A DNA stretch of 33,334 nucleotides from Asanoa siamensis. Its GTDB lineage: Bacteria; Actinomycetota; Actinomycetes; Mycobacteriales; Micromonosporaceae. The stretch lies in contig NZ_BONE01000088.1 of NCBI RefSeq assembly GCF_016862555.1, positions 1 through 33,334 on the forward strand, in the 5' to 3' direction. Position numbers and translations under genes: made by a program. Every line of letters begins with the position of its first letter. The first letter of the stretch is position 1. Shown piece after piece: positions 8,021 through 18,230 of the stretch. The notes below the pieces were generated by a model. It was given only the letters and a program-made list of their open reading frames with translations, was not told the origin of the DNA and made no database searches.

Positions 8021-9242
8021 CCTGGCCACTGTGGACCTGGCGACCGTGGTGGCCCGGTTCGGCGCGGTGCTGCACGACGCGGGCGTCGCGGTCGGCCCGG
8101 ACCGCGGCGAGCGGTTCGCCTGCGCCGTGCTACTGACCCGGCCCGTCACCACCCGCGCGCTCTACCACTGCGCCGCCGTCACGCTGCTCGCCGACCCGGC
8201 CGACCGGCCGGCCTTCGACCGCGCCTTCGACCTCGTGTTCGGCGGTCTGGCCGACGACGCGTCCGCCCGGGGTGGCCACCAGCCCGACCCGAGCCCCTCG
8301 TCGAGCGGGGTGCCGCCCCGGCCCGGTTCCACAGCGGGCGGCGGCCAGCCCGGGATCGGTGACCGCCCACCGGGAGTCCCTCCTTCGTCGCCCGGGACCC
8401 GTAGCCCGTATCCCCTGATAGCGACCGCGAGCGAACGACTGGGCGAGCGCGACTTCGCCCGACTGACCCCCGACGAGCTCGCGGAGCTCGCCGTCGCCAT
8501 GCGGCGGCTGAAGCTCGCGAGCCCGCCGCGGCGTACGCGCCGCACCCACGTCGGGTCGCACGGCCCCGCCGTCGACCTGCGCGCCACGCTGCGCGCCGCC
8601 CGCCGGACGGGTGGCCACCCGGTGCGGCTGCGGCGCCGGCGGCCACGGGTGAAGCCGCGCCGGCTCGTCGTGCTCTGCGACATCTCGGGCTCGATGGCGC
8701 CGTACGCGCGGGCGTTGCTGCAGCTCGTCTACTGCGCGGCCGGCGGCCGCGACGCCGAGGTGTTCACCTTCGCCACCCGGCTGACCAGGCTGACCCGGGT
8801 GCTGCGCCGCGTCTCGCCGGCGGTGGCTCTTGAACGTGCCGGCCGCGCGGCCCCAGACTGGTCGGGCGGCACGAGGATCGGCGACACGCTGCGCACCTTC
8901 ATCGACGACTACGGAGCCCGCGGGATGGCCCGGGGTGCGGTGGTGCTGATCCTGAGCGACGGTTGGGACACGGGAGCACCGGAAGAGCTGGGGCGGCAGA
9001 TGAGCCGGCTGTCGCGCCTGGCGTTCCGGGTGGTCTGGGCGAACCCGCGCACGCAGAGCGCGGCGTTCCGGCCACTGACGGGGGGCATGGCCGCCGCGTG
9101 GCCGCACTGCGACGCGGTGGTGAGCGCGCACCGCCTGGACGCGCTCGACGAGCTGTTGGCGGCGTTGGCGGACGCCGGACCCCGCTGGCGGCGGCCGGCC
9201 GGACCGACCATAGTGATAGCTGGGGGCGATGATCGTGCGTGA
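8013..9242 (+). CDS. coxE: VWA-domain protein CoxE
   Basis: 409 residues. The C-terminal half is a von Willebrand A domain with the MIDAS signature LCDISGSM (Asp223, Ser225, Ser227), followed by a Thr-containing loop (WSGGTRIGDTL) and LILSDGWDTG with the later Asp. The segment before it, LTPDELAELAVAMRRLKLASPPRRTRRT, is typical of CoxE. Residues about 83-135 form a Pro/Gly/Ser-rich low-complexity linker. CoxE is the expected partner of the MoxR ATPase CoxD in inserting sulfur and copper into the CoxL active site. The start at 8013 lies eight bases inside coxD. The end overlaps coxF by 14 bases, continuing the translational coupling. Cytoplasmic; no membrane span seen. Confidence 0.94.
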   Translation: MTDLATVDLATVVARFGAVLHDAGVAVGPDRGERFACAVLLTRPVTTRALYHCAAVTLLADPADRPAFDRAFDLVFGGLADDASARGGHQPDPSPSSSGVPPRPGSTAGGGQPGIGDRPPGVPPSSPGTRSPYPLIATASERLGERDFARLTPDELAELAVAMRRLKLASPPRRTRRTHVGSHGPAVDLRATLRAARRTGGHPVRLRRRRPRVKPRRLVVLCDISGSMAPYARALLQLVYCAAGGRDAEVFTFATRLTRLTRVLRRVSPAVALERAGRAAPDWSGGTRIGDTLRTFIDDYGARGMARGAVVLILSDGWDTGAPEELGRQMSRLSRLAFRVVWANPRTQSAAFRPLTGGMAAAWPHCDAVVSAHRLDALDELLAALADAGPRWRRPAGPTIVIAGGDDRA

Positions 9243-10356
9243 CGTGCTCACTGATCTCGCGCGCTGGTGGCGCGCGGATCGACCGGTGGGGATGGCCACG
9301 GTGGTGGGCACCTGGAAGAGCGCACCGCGGCCACCCGGTGCCACCATGCTCGTCGGCCCTGACCAGACCGCGGTCGGCAGTGTCTCCGGCGGCTGCGTGG
9401 AGGCGGCCGTCTACGAGCTCGGCCTCGGCGCGATCGAGTCCGGCGAGCCGCAGCTCGTGCGCTACGGCGTGAGCGACGACGACGCGTTCTCCGTCGGCCT
9501 GACCTGCGGCGGCATCATCGACATCTTCGTGGAGCGGGTCGACCCCGTCTCCTTCCCGCAGCTCGGCTCGGTGGTCTCGGCGATCGAGGCCGAGTCGCCG
9601 GTCGCCGTGGCCACGGTGATCCGGGACCCGGGCGACCGGCTCGGCCGGCGGGTGGTCGTCTGGCCCGACCGGGTCGACGGCTCGCTCGGCTCGGCCCACT
9701 TCGACGCCGCGCTGGTCGAGGACGTGCGCGGCATGCTGGCCTCGGGGCTGACGGGGCCACTGCACTACGGGCCCGACGGCGAGCGGCTCGGCGACGACGT
9801 GGCCGTGTTCGTCGCCTCGTACGCACCGCCGCCACGGATGCTCGTGTTCGGCGCGATCGACTTCGCGTCGGCGCTGGCCCGGCAGGGCACGTTCCTCGGC
9901 TACCGGGTGACCGTCTGCGACGCGCGGCCGGTGTTCGCGACCAGCCGCCGGTTCCCCGGCGTCGAGGTGGTCGTCGACTGGCCGCACCGCTATCTGGCGG
10001 GCGAGATCGAGGCCGGGCGGGTCGACGGGCGCACGGTCGTCTGCGTGCTCACCCACGACCCGAAGTTCGACCTGCCGGTGCTGAAGCTGGCGCTGGACCG
10101 GGAGTTCGCCTACGTGGGCGCGATGGGCTCACGGCGGACCCACGACGACCGGGTCGCCGGTCTGGTCGAGGCGGGCGTGCCCGAGGCGCAGCTCAAGAAG
10201 CTGCACTCGCCGATCGGGCTGGCGCTGGGCGCGCGTACGCCCGAGGAGACCGCGGTGAGCATCACCGCCGAGATCATCGCCGACCGCTGGGGCGGCGGCG
10301 GCCAGAAGCTGTCCACTCTGGACGGCAGCATCCACGAGCACCTCGACCGACGCTGA
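9229..10356 (+). CDS. coxF: XdhC/CoxF-family CO dehydrogenase maturation protein
   Basis: 375 residues, the usual length for the two-domain form. The N-terminal XdhC/CoxI domain contains ATVVGTWKSAPRPPGATM and SVSGGCVEAAVYELG, then LTCGGIIDIFVE. The C-terminal XdhC_C Rossmann domain begins near MLVFGAIDFASALARQG and contains FAYVGAMGSRRTHDDR and IGLALGARTPEETAVSI. Such proteins bind molybdenum cofactor and support its sulfuration or insertion. The ATG at 9229 lies 14 bases inside coxE and has a good ribosome binding site (tgggggcg). It ends 15 bases before coxG. It is a diverged paralogue of the YHS-fused protein at 6225-7151, so the operon encodes two XdhC-type factors; whether they act together or in different steps cannot be read from the sequence. 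Confidence 0.92.
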   Translation: MIVRDVLTDLARWWRADRPVGMATVVGTWKSAPRPPGATMLVGPDQTAVGSVSGGCVEAAVYELGLGAIESGEPQLVRYGVSDDDAFSVGLTCGGIIDIFVERVDPVSFPQLGSVVSAIEAESPVAVATVIRDPGDRLGRRVVVWPDRVDGSLGSAHFDAALVEDVRGMLASGLTGPLHYGPDGERLGDDVAVFVASYAPPPRMLVFGAIDFASALARQGTFLGYRVTVCDARPVFATSRRFPGVEVVVDWPHRYLAGEIEAGRVDGRTVVCVLTHDPKFDLPVLKLALDREFAYVGAMGSRRTHDDRVAGLVEAGVPEAQLKKLHSPIGLALGARTPEETAVSITAEIIADRWGGGGQKLSTLDGSIHEHLDRR

Positions 10357-10371
10357 CTGGGAGACCCTGCA

Positions 10372-11268
10372 ATGGAGCTGGAACACGAGTTCACCGTGGC
10401 GGCGCCCGTCGAGCGCGCCTGGGACGTCCTGCTCGACCTCGGGACGATCGTCCCGTGCATGCCGGGCGCGGCGCTGACGGGCCAGGACGGTGACAGCTTC
10501 GACGGCACCGTCAAGGTCAAGCTCGGCCCGGTCTCGATGACGTTCGCGGGCAAGGGGAAGTTCGTCGAGCGCGACGAGGCCAACCGGCGCGTGGTCGTCG
10601 AGGCCGCGGGGCGGGACTCCCGCGGCGGCGGCACGGCGAAGGCGACGGTGCGGGCGACCCTGACCCCGTCGGCCGACCCGTCGTCGACCGACGTCCACGT
10701 GCACACCGACCTCGCGGTGACCGGCCGCATCGCCCAGTTCGGCCGGGGCATGATCGCCGACGTGAGCGGGCGGCTGCTCGGGCAGTTCACCGACTGCCTG
10801 CAGGGCAAGCTGGCCGGTGGCTCGACGGTCGCGGCCGCGCACACGGCGACTTCGGCGGGTGCCGCCGCCTCGGGTGGTGGTGCGGCGGCCGCCGGATCGG
10901 CCGCGGCCAACCCGCCGGCGGGCACGCCCGCCTCGGGCGGCGCGGGCGGCGCGGGCGGCGCGGGCGGTGGTGCGGCGGGGCAGCCCAACGGCCGGGGCGG
11001 CGGACGCCCGGAGGCGTTCCACGGCACCCGGCCGGCCGAGCGGGCGTTCCCCGGTCAGCTCGACGCGGAGGAGCGGCAGGCGTTCACGGAGGAGGGTCCG
11101 GCGTTCGCGGAGGAGCGGCCGGCGTTCGGCGACGAGGTCGAGCCGGTCGACCTGCTGGCGATAACGGGCGCGGACCAGGCCGTACGGCGCGCGCTGCCGT
11201 ACGCCCTGGTGTTCCTGGCCGGTATCGCGGTCGGCACGATCTTCTTCCGGCGGCGCCGCTCCGGCTAG
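10372..11268 (+). CDS. coxG: CO dehydrogenase membrane adaptor CoxG (SRPBCC domain plus C-terminal membrane anchor)
   Basis: 298 residues. Residues 1-148 are a CoxG-type SRPBCC domain (EFTVAAPVERAWDVLLD, VPCMPGA, VKVKLGPVSMTFAGKG, DLAVTGRIAQFGRGMI). Residues about 149-213 form an Ala/Gly/Ser linker. Residues 214-252 repeat an Ala-Phe motif five times (Phe216, 226, 238, 245, 252) among acidic residues. Residues about 275-292 are a hydrophobic helix followed by RRRRSG, a tail-anchor pattern with the positive end in the cytoplasm. CoxG family proteins recruit CO dehydrogenase to the membrane, and recent work proposes that they hand menaquinone to the enzyme. The layout here fits a quinone-binding domain on a long tether. 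It is the last gene of the operon; the next gene is convergent, 24 bases away. The linker is longer and more repetitive than the folded domain needs. Confidence 0.93.
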   Translation: MELEHEFTVAAPVERAWDVLLDLGTIVPCMPGAALTGQDGDSFDGTVKVKLGPVSMTFAGKGKFVERDEANRRVVVEAAGRDSRGGGTAKATVRATLTPSADPSSTDVHVHTDLAVTGRIAQFGRGMIADVSGRLLGQFTDCLQGKLAGGSTVAAAHTATSAGAAASGGGAAAAGSAAANPPAGTPASGGAGGAGGAGGGAAGQPNGRGGGRPEAFHGTRPAERAFPGQLDAEERQAFTEEGPAFAEERPAFGDEVEPVDLLAITGADQAVRRALPYALVFLAGIAVGTIFFRRRRSG

Positions 11269-11292
11269 ATCTGGTTGCGGTCGGCCAGGGGC

Positions 11293-11919
11293 TCAGGCGC
11301 TGGTCAGGGCCTTGTCGCGGGATCCGCGCAGCACGGCGGCCGCCAGCTCCGGCAGGCGGTCGGGCGCGACCAGGCCGGCCAGCCGGGCCGGGCTGCCGGG
11401 CAGTCGGACGGCCTTCGCGGCGGCGGTGACCCGCTCGTCCAGGTACGGGCGGACGTCCGGCCAGACCGCCTGTGCCTCGCGCAGGTAGATGTCGGCGCCG
11501 GTCGGGCCGATGCCCGGGAACTCGGTCAGCGACGCGCGCAGCGCCGCCCGGTCGCCCGCCGCGGCCGCGTGCATGCGCCGCAGGTCGCCGCCCCAGCGGT
11601 CCAGGGTGAGCTGCGCGCCGTCGGCGAGCTGCCGGATCGCCGGTCCCGCGTAGCGGACGTAGTGGGCGGCAGCCAGCGTGTGCCAGAGCGTGTGCGCGTC
11701 GGCGTCCCGCACCGCCCGCGGGGTCGTCAGGCCCGCGTCGAACAGTGCGCGGGCGCCGGCCACCGCGACGTCCGCGGAGATCCGGGTGCTGAGCAGCTTG
11801 ACCAGCACCAGCAGCTGGTAGAGGGGGCGGGGCCGGTCGGCGAGACGGATGCCGGCCTGGTGCGCATACGTCTCGCCGTACCGGTCGAGCAGTTGGTCCA
11901 CGCGGTTGCTCTGGGTCAT
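11293..11919 (-). CDS. HhH-GPD (endonuclease III-like) DNA glycosylase family protein
   Basis: 208 residues from an ATG at 11919. The fold is suggested by YQLLVLVKLLSTRISADVAVAGARALFDAGL (early helices) and TEFPGIGPTGADIYLREAQAVW, a helix-hairpin-helix with the GIGPxxA turn, followed by PYLDERV, where an Asp sits near the catalytic Asp position of the superfamily. At the place where endonuclease III has its lyase Lys (GVGRKTA) this protein has Thr, so a bifunctional glycosylase/lyase mechanism is unlikely; it could be monofunctional, as AlkA (GIGPWTA), or non-catalytic. There is no C-terminal [4Fe-4S] cysteine loop. It converges with coxG and lies just downstream of the xylanase gene, 38 bases apart. 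Role in base-excision repair is inference from family. Confidence 0.8.
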   Translation of the reverse strand: MTQSNRVDQLLDRYGETYAHQAGIRLADRPRPLYQLLVLVKLLSTRISADVAVAGARALFDAGLTTPRAVRDADAHTLWHTLAAAHYVRYAGPAIRQLADGAQLTLDRWGGDLRRMHAAAAGDRAALRASLTEFPGIGPTGADIYLREAQAVWPDVRPYLDERVTAAAKAVRLPGSPARLAGLVAPDRLPELAAAVLRGSRDKALTSA

Positions 11920-11957
11920 GGGCCCCGCATTTCCCGCGTGCGGTGATCTAACCCGGT

Positions 11958-14393
<2,436 letters not shown>

Positions 14394-14436
14394 CCGGGCC
14401 GCGGCGCCCTGGGTCGGCCGCGCCGCGGTCTCCCGA

Positions 14437-14461
14437 GGCGGATCCGCCCGAGGGATCCGCC
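14437..14461. terminator. Hairpin between the convergent sigma factor and kinase genes
   Basis: Arms ggcggatcc (14437-14445) and ggatccgcc (14453-14461) are perfectly complementary around a 7-base loop. The hairpin sits between two convergent genes, 44 bases after one stop and 17 bases from the other, as expected for a bidirectional terminator. No T-tract is present, as is common in actinobacteria. Confidence 0.65.
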
Positions 14462-14477
14462 GTGGCGGGGTAAGGCG

Positions 14478-16055
14478 TCAGCCGCGGCCGGGGCCGCCGT
14501 TGCGGTCGCCGTTGCCGTTGCCGTCGCCGCCCCTGTCTCCGTCGATGTTGAAGGGGATCAGGAGGCGGGCGAGTTGGAGGCGGAGGCCTTCGTCGACGTG
14601 TTCCTTGTTGCGGTCGCGGAGTAGTTCGCCGCGCAGGTCGCGGGCCTCGCGGGCCACGTCGTCGCCCTCGGCCACCGCGTCGCGGAGGTCGTCCAGGCGG
14701 TTGTTGATGCGGTCGGCCGCCTTCTCGTCGATCTTGCCCTCGTCGACCGCCTTGGCCAGCAGTGACTCGAAAGCCGCCAGCGCCCCCGCCTGGTCGGTCG
14801 GGGCCGTCGGCTCCGGCGGCGTCGTGGTGGGCTTCGCGGCGGGCTGTTGCGGGCTGGCGCCCGCCTGGGCGACCGTGCCGCCGGGTGTGCCGCCGCCGGG
14901 GTTGGCGACGATGGCCGCCACGATCGCGGCCACGACGACCGCCGCGGCGATGCCGCCGATGGCGACGGCCCGCATGGGGTTGCGCGGCCCGCCGGCCGCG
15001 GCCGGCCCGGGCTCGCCGGACCGGGAGCGCAGCATGCTGGTCGGGGCGGGCACCACGGCCCGCCCGGGCGACACGGGCCGCGCCGCGAGCGCCTCGCCCG
15101 ACGCGGGCACGGCCCCCGCCCAGCCGGGCGAGACAGGCCGGGTCGAGGGTGGGTTCGTCGGAGTCGTGCCTGCCCTGCCCGGTGTGAAGGGCGTCGAGCC
15201 CGCTCCCGCCCAGCCCGGCGAGACGGGCCGTGCGGTGAGTGCCGAGGGCGGTGCCGGTGCCGCGACGGCCAGGTCGGCCAGTGCCCCGGCCAGGTCCCCG
15301 GCCGTCGGGCGGGCTGTCGGGTCGGCGGACAGGCAGGCCGCGCCCAGGTGGGTGAGGGCCTCCGGCACGCCCGGCAGCGTCGGGAAGTGGGCCACGCCCT
15401 GCGACGACTCCGGGCGGTGGCCTACCAGCGTCTCGGCCAGGAGCACGCCGACCCCGTAGACGTCGCTCGCCGGGGTCGGGTCCGCGCCCGCCAGGCGTTC
15501 GGGGGAGCAGTAACCCACCGTGCCGTAGCGCAGGCCGCCTTCCGGCGAACCCGCCAGGCCCGCGATGCCGAAGTCCAGGATCTTGACCCCGCCCGGGGTC
15601 AGCATGACGTTTCCGGGCTTGATGTCGCAGTGCACGACCCCGGCCGCGTGGGCGGCGGCCAGGCCCGCGGCCACCTGGGCGGCGATCGCCGCCGCCGTCG
15701 GCCATGGTAGGGGGCCATCGACGAGCCGCTCGGCCAGGTCGCCGCCCTCGACCAGTTCCATCACCAGATAGGGGGCCAGGCCGCCGCCGGGGAGGGCCGC
15801 CTCGCCGTAGTCGTACACCCGCGTGATGTTGGGGTGGGTCAGGCCGGCGGCGGCGCGTGCCTCGCGGTGCGTGGCGAGGCGGATCGTCGTGTCGCTGCCG
15901 ATCGACGGGTCGAGGACCTTGACCGCCACCGGCCGGCCGAGCACGGTGTCGTCGGCCCGCCAGACCTCGGCCATCCCACCCACACCGATCCGCGCGACCA
16001 GCAGGAACCGGTCGTGCAGGCGGAGGCCGGGCGCGAGCGTCGACATAGCGGACAC
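14478..16055 (-). CDS. Transmembrane serine/threonine protein kinase
   Basis: 525 residues. The kinase domain spans about 12-265: glycine loop RIGVGGMAEV, VAVK with Lys46, Glu65, catalytic loop VHCDIKPGNVM with Asp144 and Asn149, DFG at 161-163, and SPE in GYCSPERL. The usual HRD Arg is Cys143, so activation-loop control may differ from RD kinases. Residues 266-360 form a Pro/Ser/Thr juxtamembrane region in which RPVSPGWAG or close variants occur three times (276, 306, 326); its many SP/TP sites suggest autophosphorylation or docking. A single membrane helix lies near 363-384. The outer part has a Pro/Thr linker, a helical charged segment (AFESLLAKAVDEGKIDEKAADRI onwards) and a Gly/Asn/Asp tail, with no PASTA repeats. 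An internal start at residue 4 is possible. Substrates are unknown. Confidence 0.93.
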   Translation of the reverse strand: MSAMSTLAPGLRLHDRFLLVARIGVGGMAEVWRADDTVLGRPVAVKVLDPSIGSDTTIRLATHREARAAAGLTHPNITRVYDYGEAALPGGGLAPYLVMELVEGGDLAERLVDGPLPWPTAAAIAAQVAAGLAAAHAAGVVHCDIKPGNVMLTPGGVKILDFGIAGLAGSPEGGLRYGTVGYCSPERLAGADPTPASDVYGVGVLLAETLVGHRPESSQGVAHFPTLPGVPEALTHLGAACLSADPTARPTAGDLAGALADLAVAAPAPPSALTARPVSPGWAGAGSTPFTPGRAGTTPTNPPSTRPVSPGWAGAVPASGEALAARPVSPGRAVVPAPTSMLRSRSGEPGPAAAGGPRNPMRAVAIGGIAAAVVVAAIVAAIVANPGGGTPGGTVAQAGASPQQPAAKPTTTPPEPTAPTDQAGALAAFESLLAKAVDEGKIDEKAADRINNRLDDLRDAVAEGDDVAREARDLRGELLRDRNKEHVDEGLRLQLARLLIPFNIDGDRGGDGNGNGDRNGGPGRG

Positions 16056-16113
16056 CAGCTTACGTACTGCCGGCGACCCGGACCCTGAGCTTGCGGACTC
16101 AGGCGCCCAACCG

Positions 16114-16383
16114 TTACGCGGGCCAGCGCCCCGTCAGGTGCTTGACGCCCGCCGCCCCGCCGCGGTCGACCGCGGCCTTGACCAGCGCGAAGATCGCTCC
16201 CTGGAGGGCCGCCGCGGCCAGCACCTCGCCCCAGCCGCGGTCCTCGTCGGTCGCGTTGGGCGCGTCGTCGTCGCCGGCGACCCGCTTCCAGACCTGCTTG
16301 AACACCAATCCGGCCAGGCCGCCCGCCGCCATGCCGAGCAGCACGCCGACCGGTTTGTACGCCAATTTGCCCACGACGCCCAT
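16114..16383 (-). CDS. DUF4235 small membrane protein
   Basis: 89 residues. The start of the protein, KLAYKPVGVLLGMAAGGLAGLVFKQVW, is the hallmark of DUF4235, a family of small actinobacterial membrane proteins of unknown function. Two hydrophobic segments are visible, about 8-26 and 55-72 (EVLAAAALQGAIFALVKAAV), separated by a charged loop with DDDAPNATDED. The ATG at 16383 is chosen because gaggag lies upstream at good spacing and the family motif starts right after it. A longer frame continues upstream but has no family similarity. It ends 58 bases before the start of the kinase gene on the same strand. The MFS gene is divergent. Confidence 0.88.
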   Translation of the reverse strand: MGVVGKLAYKPVGVLLGMAAGGLAGLVFKQVWKRVAGDDDAPNATDEDRGWGEVLAAAALQGAIFALVKAAVDRGGAAGVKHLTGRWPA

Positions 16384-16572
16384 CGCCTTCTCCTCGGGGG
16401 ATTTGCGGTCGGCAATGCCCGCCTGGCCGAGCGCGTAAACGCGGTCCCCTGAGACGGAGGACACCTCCGCAACTCGCCGTAGTGGCTGGTCGTGACCGTG
16501 CCACGGCATAACGTGAAGAGCAGAGTCACCCGTTAGAGCGATATTTCCGGTCATTCTGGCCCAGGAAGCCAT
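16384..16572. promoter_or_regulatory. Divergent promoter region with inverted repeats
   Basis: This 189-base gap separates the divergent DUF4235 and MFS starts. It contains cggagg-aca-cctccg (16455-16469, perfect six-base arms) and ccgtg-c-cacgg (16496-16506, perfect five-base arms). Either could be an operator. No regulator gene is adjacent to the exporter, which is unusual for this type of transporter. No promoter boxes could be assigned with confidence. Confidence 0.35.
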
Positions 16573-18177
16573 ATGACGACACAAACTGCTATGGCGCAGC
16601 GGTACGACGCTGACCGCGAGTTCGAACACAAACACCGCTGGACCATCCTGGTGATCGTCTCGATCGCCCAGCTCATGGTCGTGCTGGACGCCACGATCGT
16701 CAATATCGCCCTCCCCGCCGCGCAGGACGCCCTGCGTTTCGCCGACGGCGACAGGCAGTGGGTGGTCACCGCGTACGCGCTGGCGTTCGGCTCATTGCTC
16801 CTGCTCGGCGGCCGCCTCGGCGACCTGTTCGGCCGAAAACGCATGTTCATCATCGGCCTCATCGGCTTCGCGGCAGCCTCCGCGGCCGGCGGCGCGGCCA
16901 CCGACTTCGGCGTGCTGGTGATCGCCCGGGCCTTCCAGGGCGCGTTCGGCGCGCTGCTCGCACCGGCGGCCCTGTCGACGATCGCCAACTCGTTCCAGCA
17001 ACCGGCCGAACGGGGCCGGGCATTCGGCGTGTACGGCGCGGTCGCCGGCGGCGGCGGAGCGGTCGGCCTGCTCCTGGGCGGAGTGCTGACCGAGTACGCG
17101 TCCTGGCGCTGGTGCTTCTTCGTCAACCTCGTGTTCGCCGGCGTCGCCTGGGTCGGCGGCCAGTACTACCTGCGCAACCAGCGACCCGCGACCAAGCCGC
17201 GGATCGACTGGATCGGCACGGTCTGCGCGGTGGTCGGTCTCTTCCTCATCGTGTACGGCTTCGCCCGCGCGGCCTCCGACGGCTGGAGCGACCTGCTGAC
17301 GATCATCAGCCTGGTCGTGGCGGCGGTCCTGCTGGTGGCGTTCGTCCAGGTCGAACGCAAGTCCAAGGCACCGCTGCTGCCCCTGCGCATCGTGCTCGAC
17401 CGGAGCCGCGGCGGCGCGTACCTCTCGGTGGGTCTGGCGGCCATCGCGATCTTCGGGGTGTTCCTGTTCCTGACGTTCTACCTGCAGCTCACCAAGGGCT
17501 ACAGCCCGGTGCTGACAGGCGTGGCGTTCCTGCCGATGATCGCGTTCGTGCTGATCGGCTCCACGCTGGCGAACGTCAAGCTGCAGCCGATCCTGGGGTC
17601 GCGCATCCTGATCACGGCCGGGATGGCCCTGTCCGCGGTCGGGATGGTCTATCTCTACTTCATCGACTCGACCTCGAACTACTGGGTGCACATCTTCCCG
17701 GCGCTGCCGGTGCTGGGCTTCGGCTTCGGCCTGATCTTCGCGCCGGCGATCAACACGGCGACGGAGCGGGTCAGCCGCGACGACGCGGGCGTGGCGTCGG
17801 CCCTGGTCAACACGATGCAGCAGGTCGGCGGCTCGATCGGCACGGCGCTGCTGAGCACGATCGCGGTGAGCGTGACCAGCAGCTACGCGGCCACGCACAC
17901 GGGCGCCGCGGCGGCCCTGGAGGCGCCCGTCGAGGGCTACAAGGTCGCGTTCCTGGTGTCGGCCGGCATCTTCGCGGCGGGTGCGGTGCTGATCTTCTTC
18001 CTGATCCAGGCCCACGCCCCGCTGCCCAGCGGCGCCCCACCGACCGACGGGGGCGGTGCGGGTCCGGCCGGCGGACAGGAGGCGGTCGCCGAAGGCGGCG
18101 AACCCGGGCAGCCGGCTCCGGAGTCGGCGGGTGCCCGCACCCAGCGCGGCGCTGATCCGGCGCCGGGCACGGCCTGA
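16573..18177 (+). CDS. MFS drug-efflux transporter, DHA2 (14-TM, EmrB/QacA type)
   Basis: 534 residues from an ATG at 16573 with aggaag upstream. The first membrane helix carries ILVIVSIAQLMVVLDATIVNIALP, with the embedded Asp typical of DHA2 exporters. Motif A follows as GGRLGDLFGRKRMF. An antiporter-like motif is seen in FGVYGAVAGGGGAVGLLLGGVL. About fourteen hydrophobic segments can be counted up to LVSAGIFAAGAVLIFFLIQ. The last 50 residues are a Pro/Gly/Glu-rich cytoplasmic tail. The family exports toxic compounds, dyes or self-made antibiotics by proton antiport; the substrate cannot be told here, as no biosynthetic cluster or TetR regulator is adjacent. It converges with tex, with a strong terminator between them. 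Confidence 0.94.
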   Translation: MTTQTAMAQRYDADREFEHKHRWTILVIVSIAQLMVVLDATIVNIALPAAQDALRFADGDRQWVVTAYALAFGSLLLLGGRLGDLFGRKRMFIIGLIGFAAASAAGGAATDFGVLVIARAFQGAFGALLAPAALSTIANSFQQPAERGRAFGVYGAVAGGGGAVGLLLGGVLTEYASWRWCFFVNLVFAGVAWVGGQYYLRNQRPATKPRIDWIGTVCAVVGLFLIVYGFARAASDGWSDLLTIISLVVAAVLLVAFVQVERKSKAPLLPLRIVLDRSRGGAYLSVGLAAIAIFGVFLFLTFYLQLTKGYSPVLTGVAFLPMIAFVLIGSTLANVKLQPILGSRILITAGMALSAVGMVYLYFIDSTSNYWVHIFPALPVLGFGFGLIFAPAINTATERVSRDDAGVASALVNTMQQVGGSIGTALLSTIAVSVTSSYAATHTGAAAALEAPVEGYKVAFLVSAGIFAAGAVLIFFLIQAHAPLPSGAPPTDGGGAGPAGGQEAVAEGGEPGQPAPESAGARTQRGADPAPGTA

Positions 18178-18181
18178 CGAC

Positions 18182-18215
18182 GCGAAAAGGACCCACGGCC
18201 GTGGGTCCTTTTCGC
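18182..18215. terminator. Perfect 34-bp palindrome, bidirectional terminator
   Basis: The arms gcgaaaaggacccacgg (18182-18198) and ccgtgggtccttttcgc (18199-18215) are fully complementary. The hairpin lies between the convergent MFS and tex genes, 5 bases after one stop and 16 bases from the other. The A-run and T-run inside the stem place a T-rich segment on the descending arm in both directions. This is the clearest terminator of the window. Confidence 0.92.
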
Positions 18216-18230
18216 AGGTCTCGAGACGTC

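Noticed and set aside
16384-16572. N-terminal extension of the DUF4235 protein
   Set aside because: The frame stays open upstream but has no family similarity, and the best ribosome binding site precedes the ATG at 16383.
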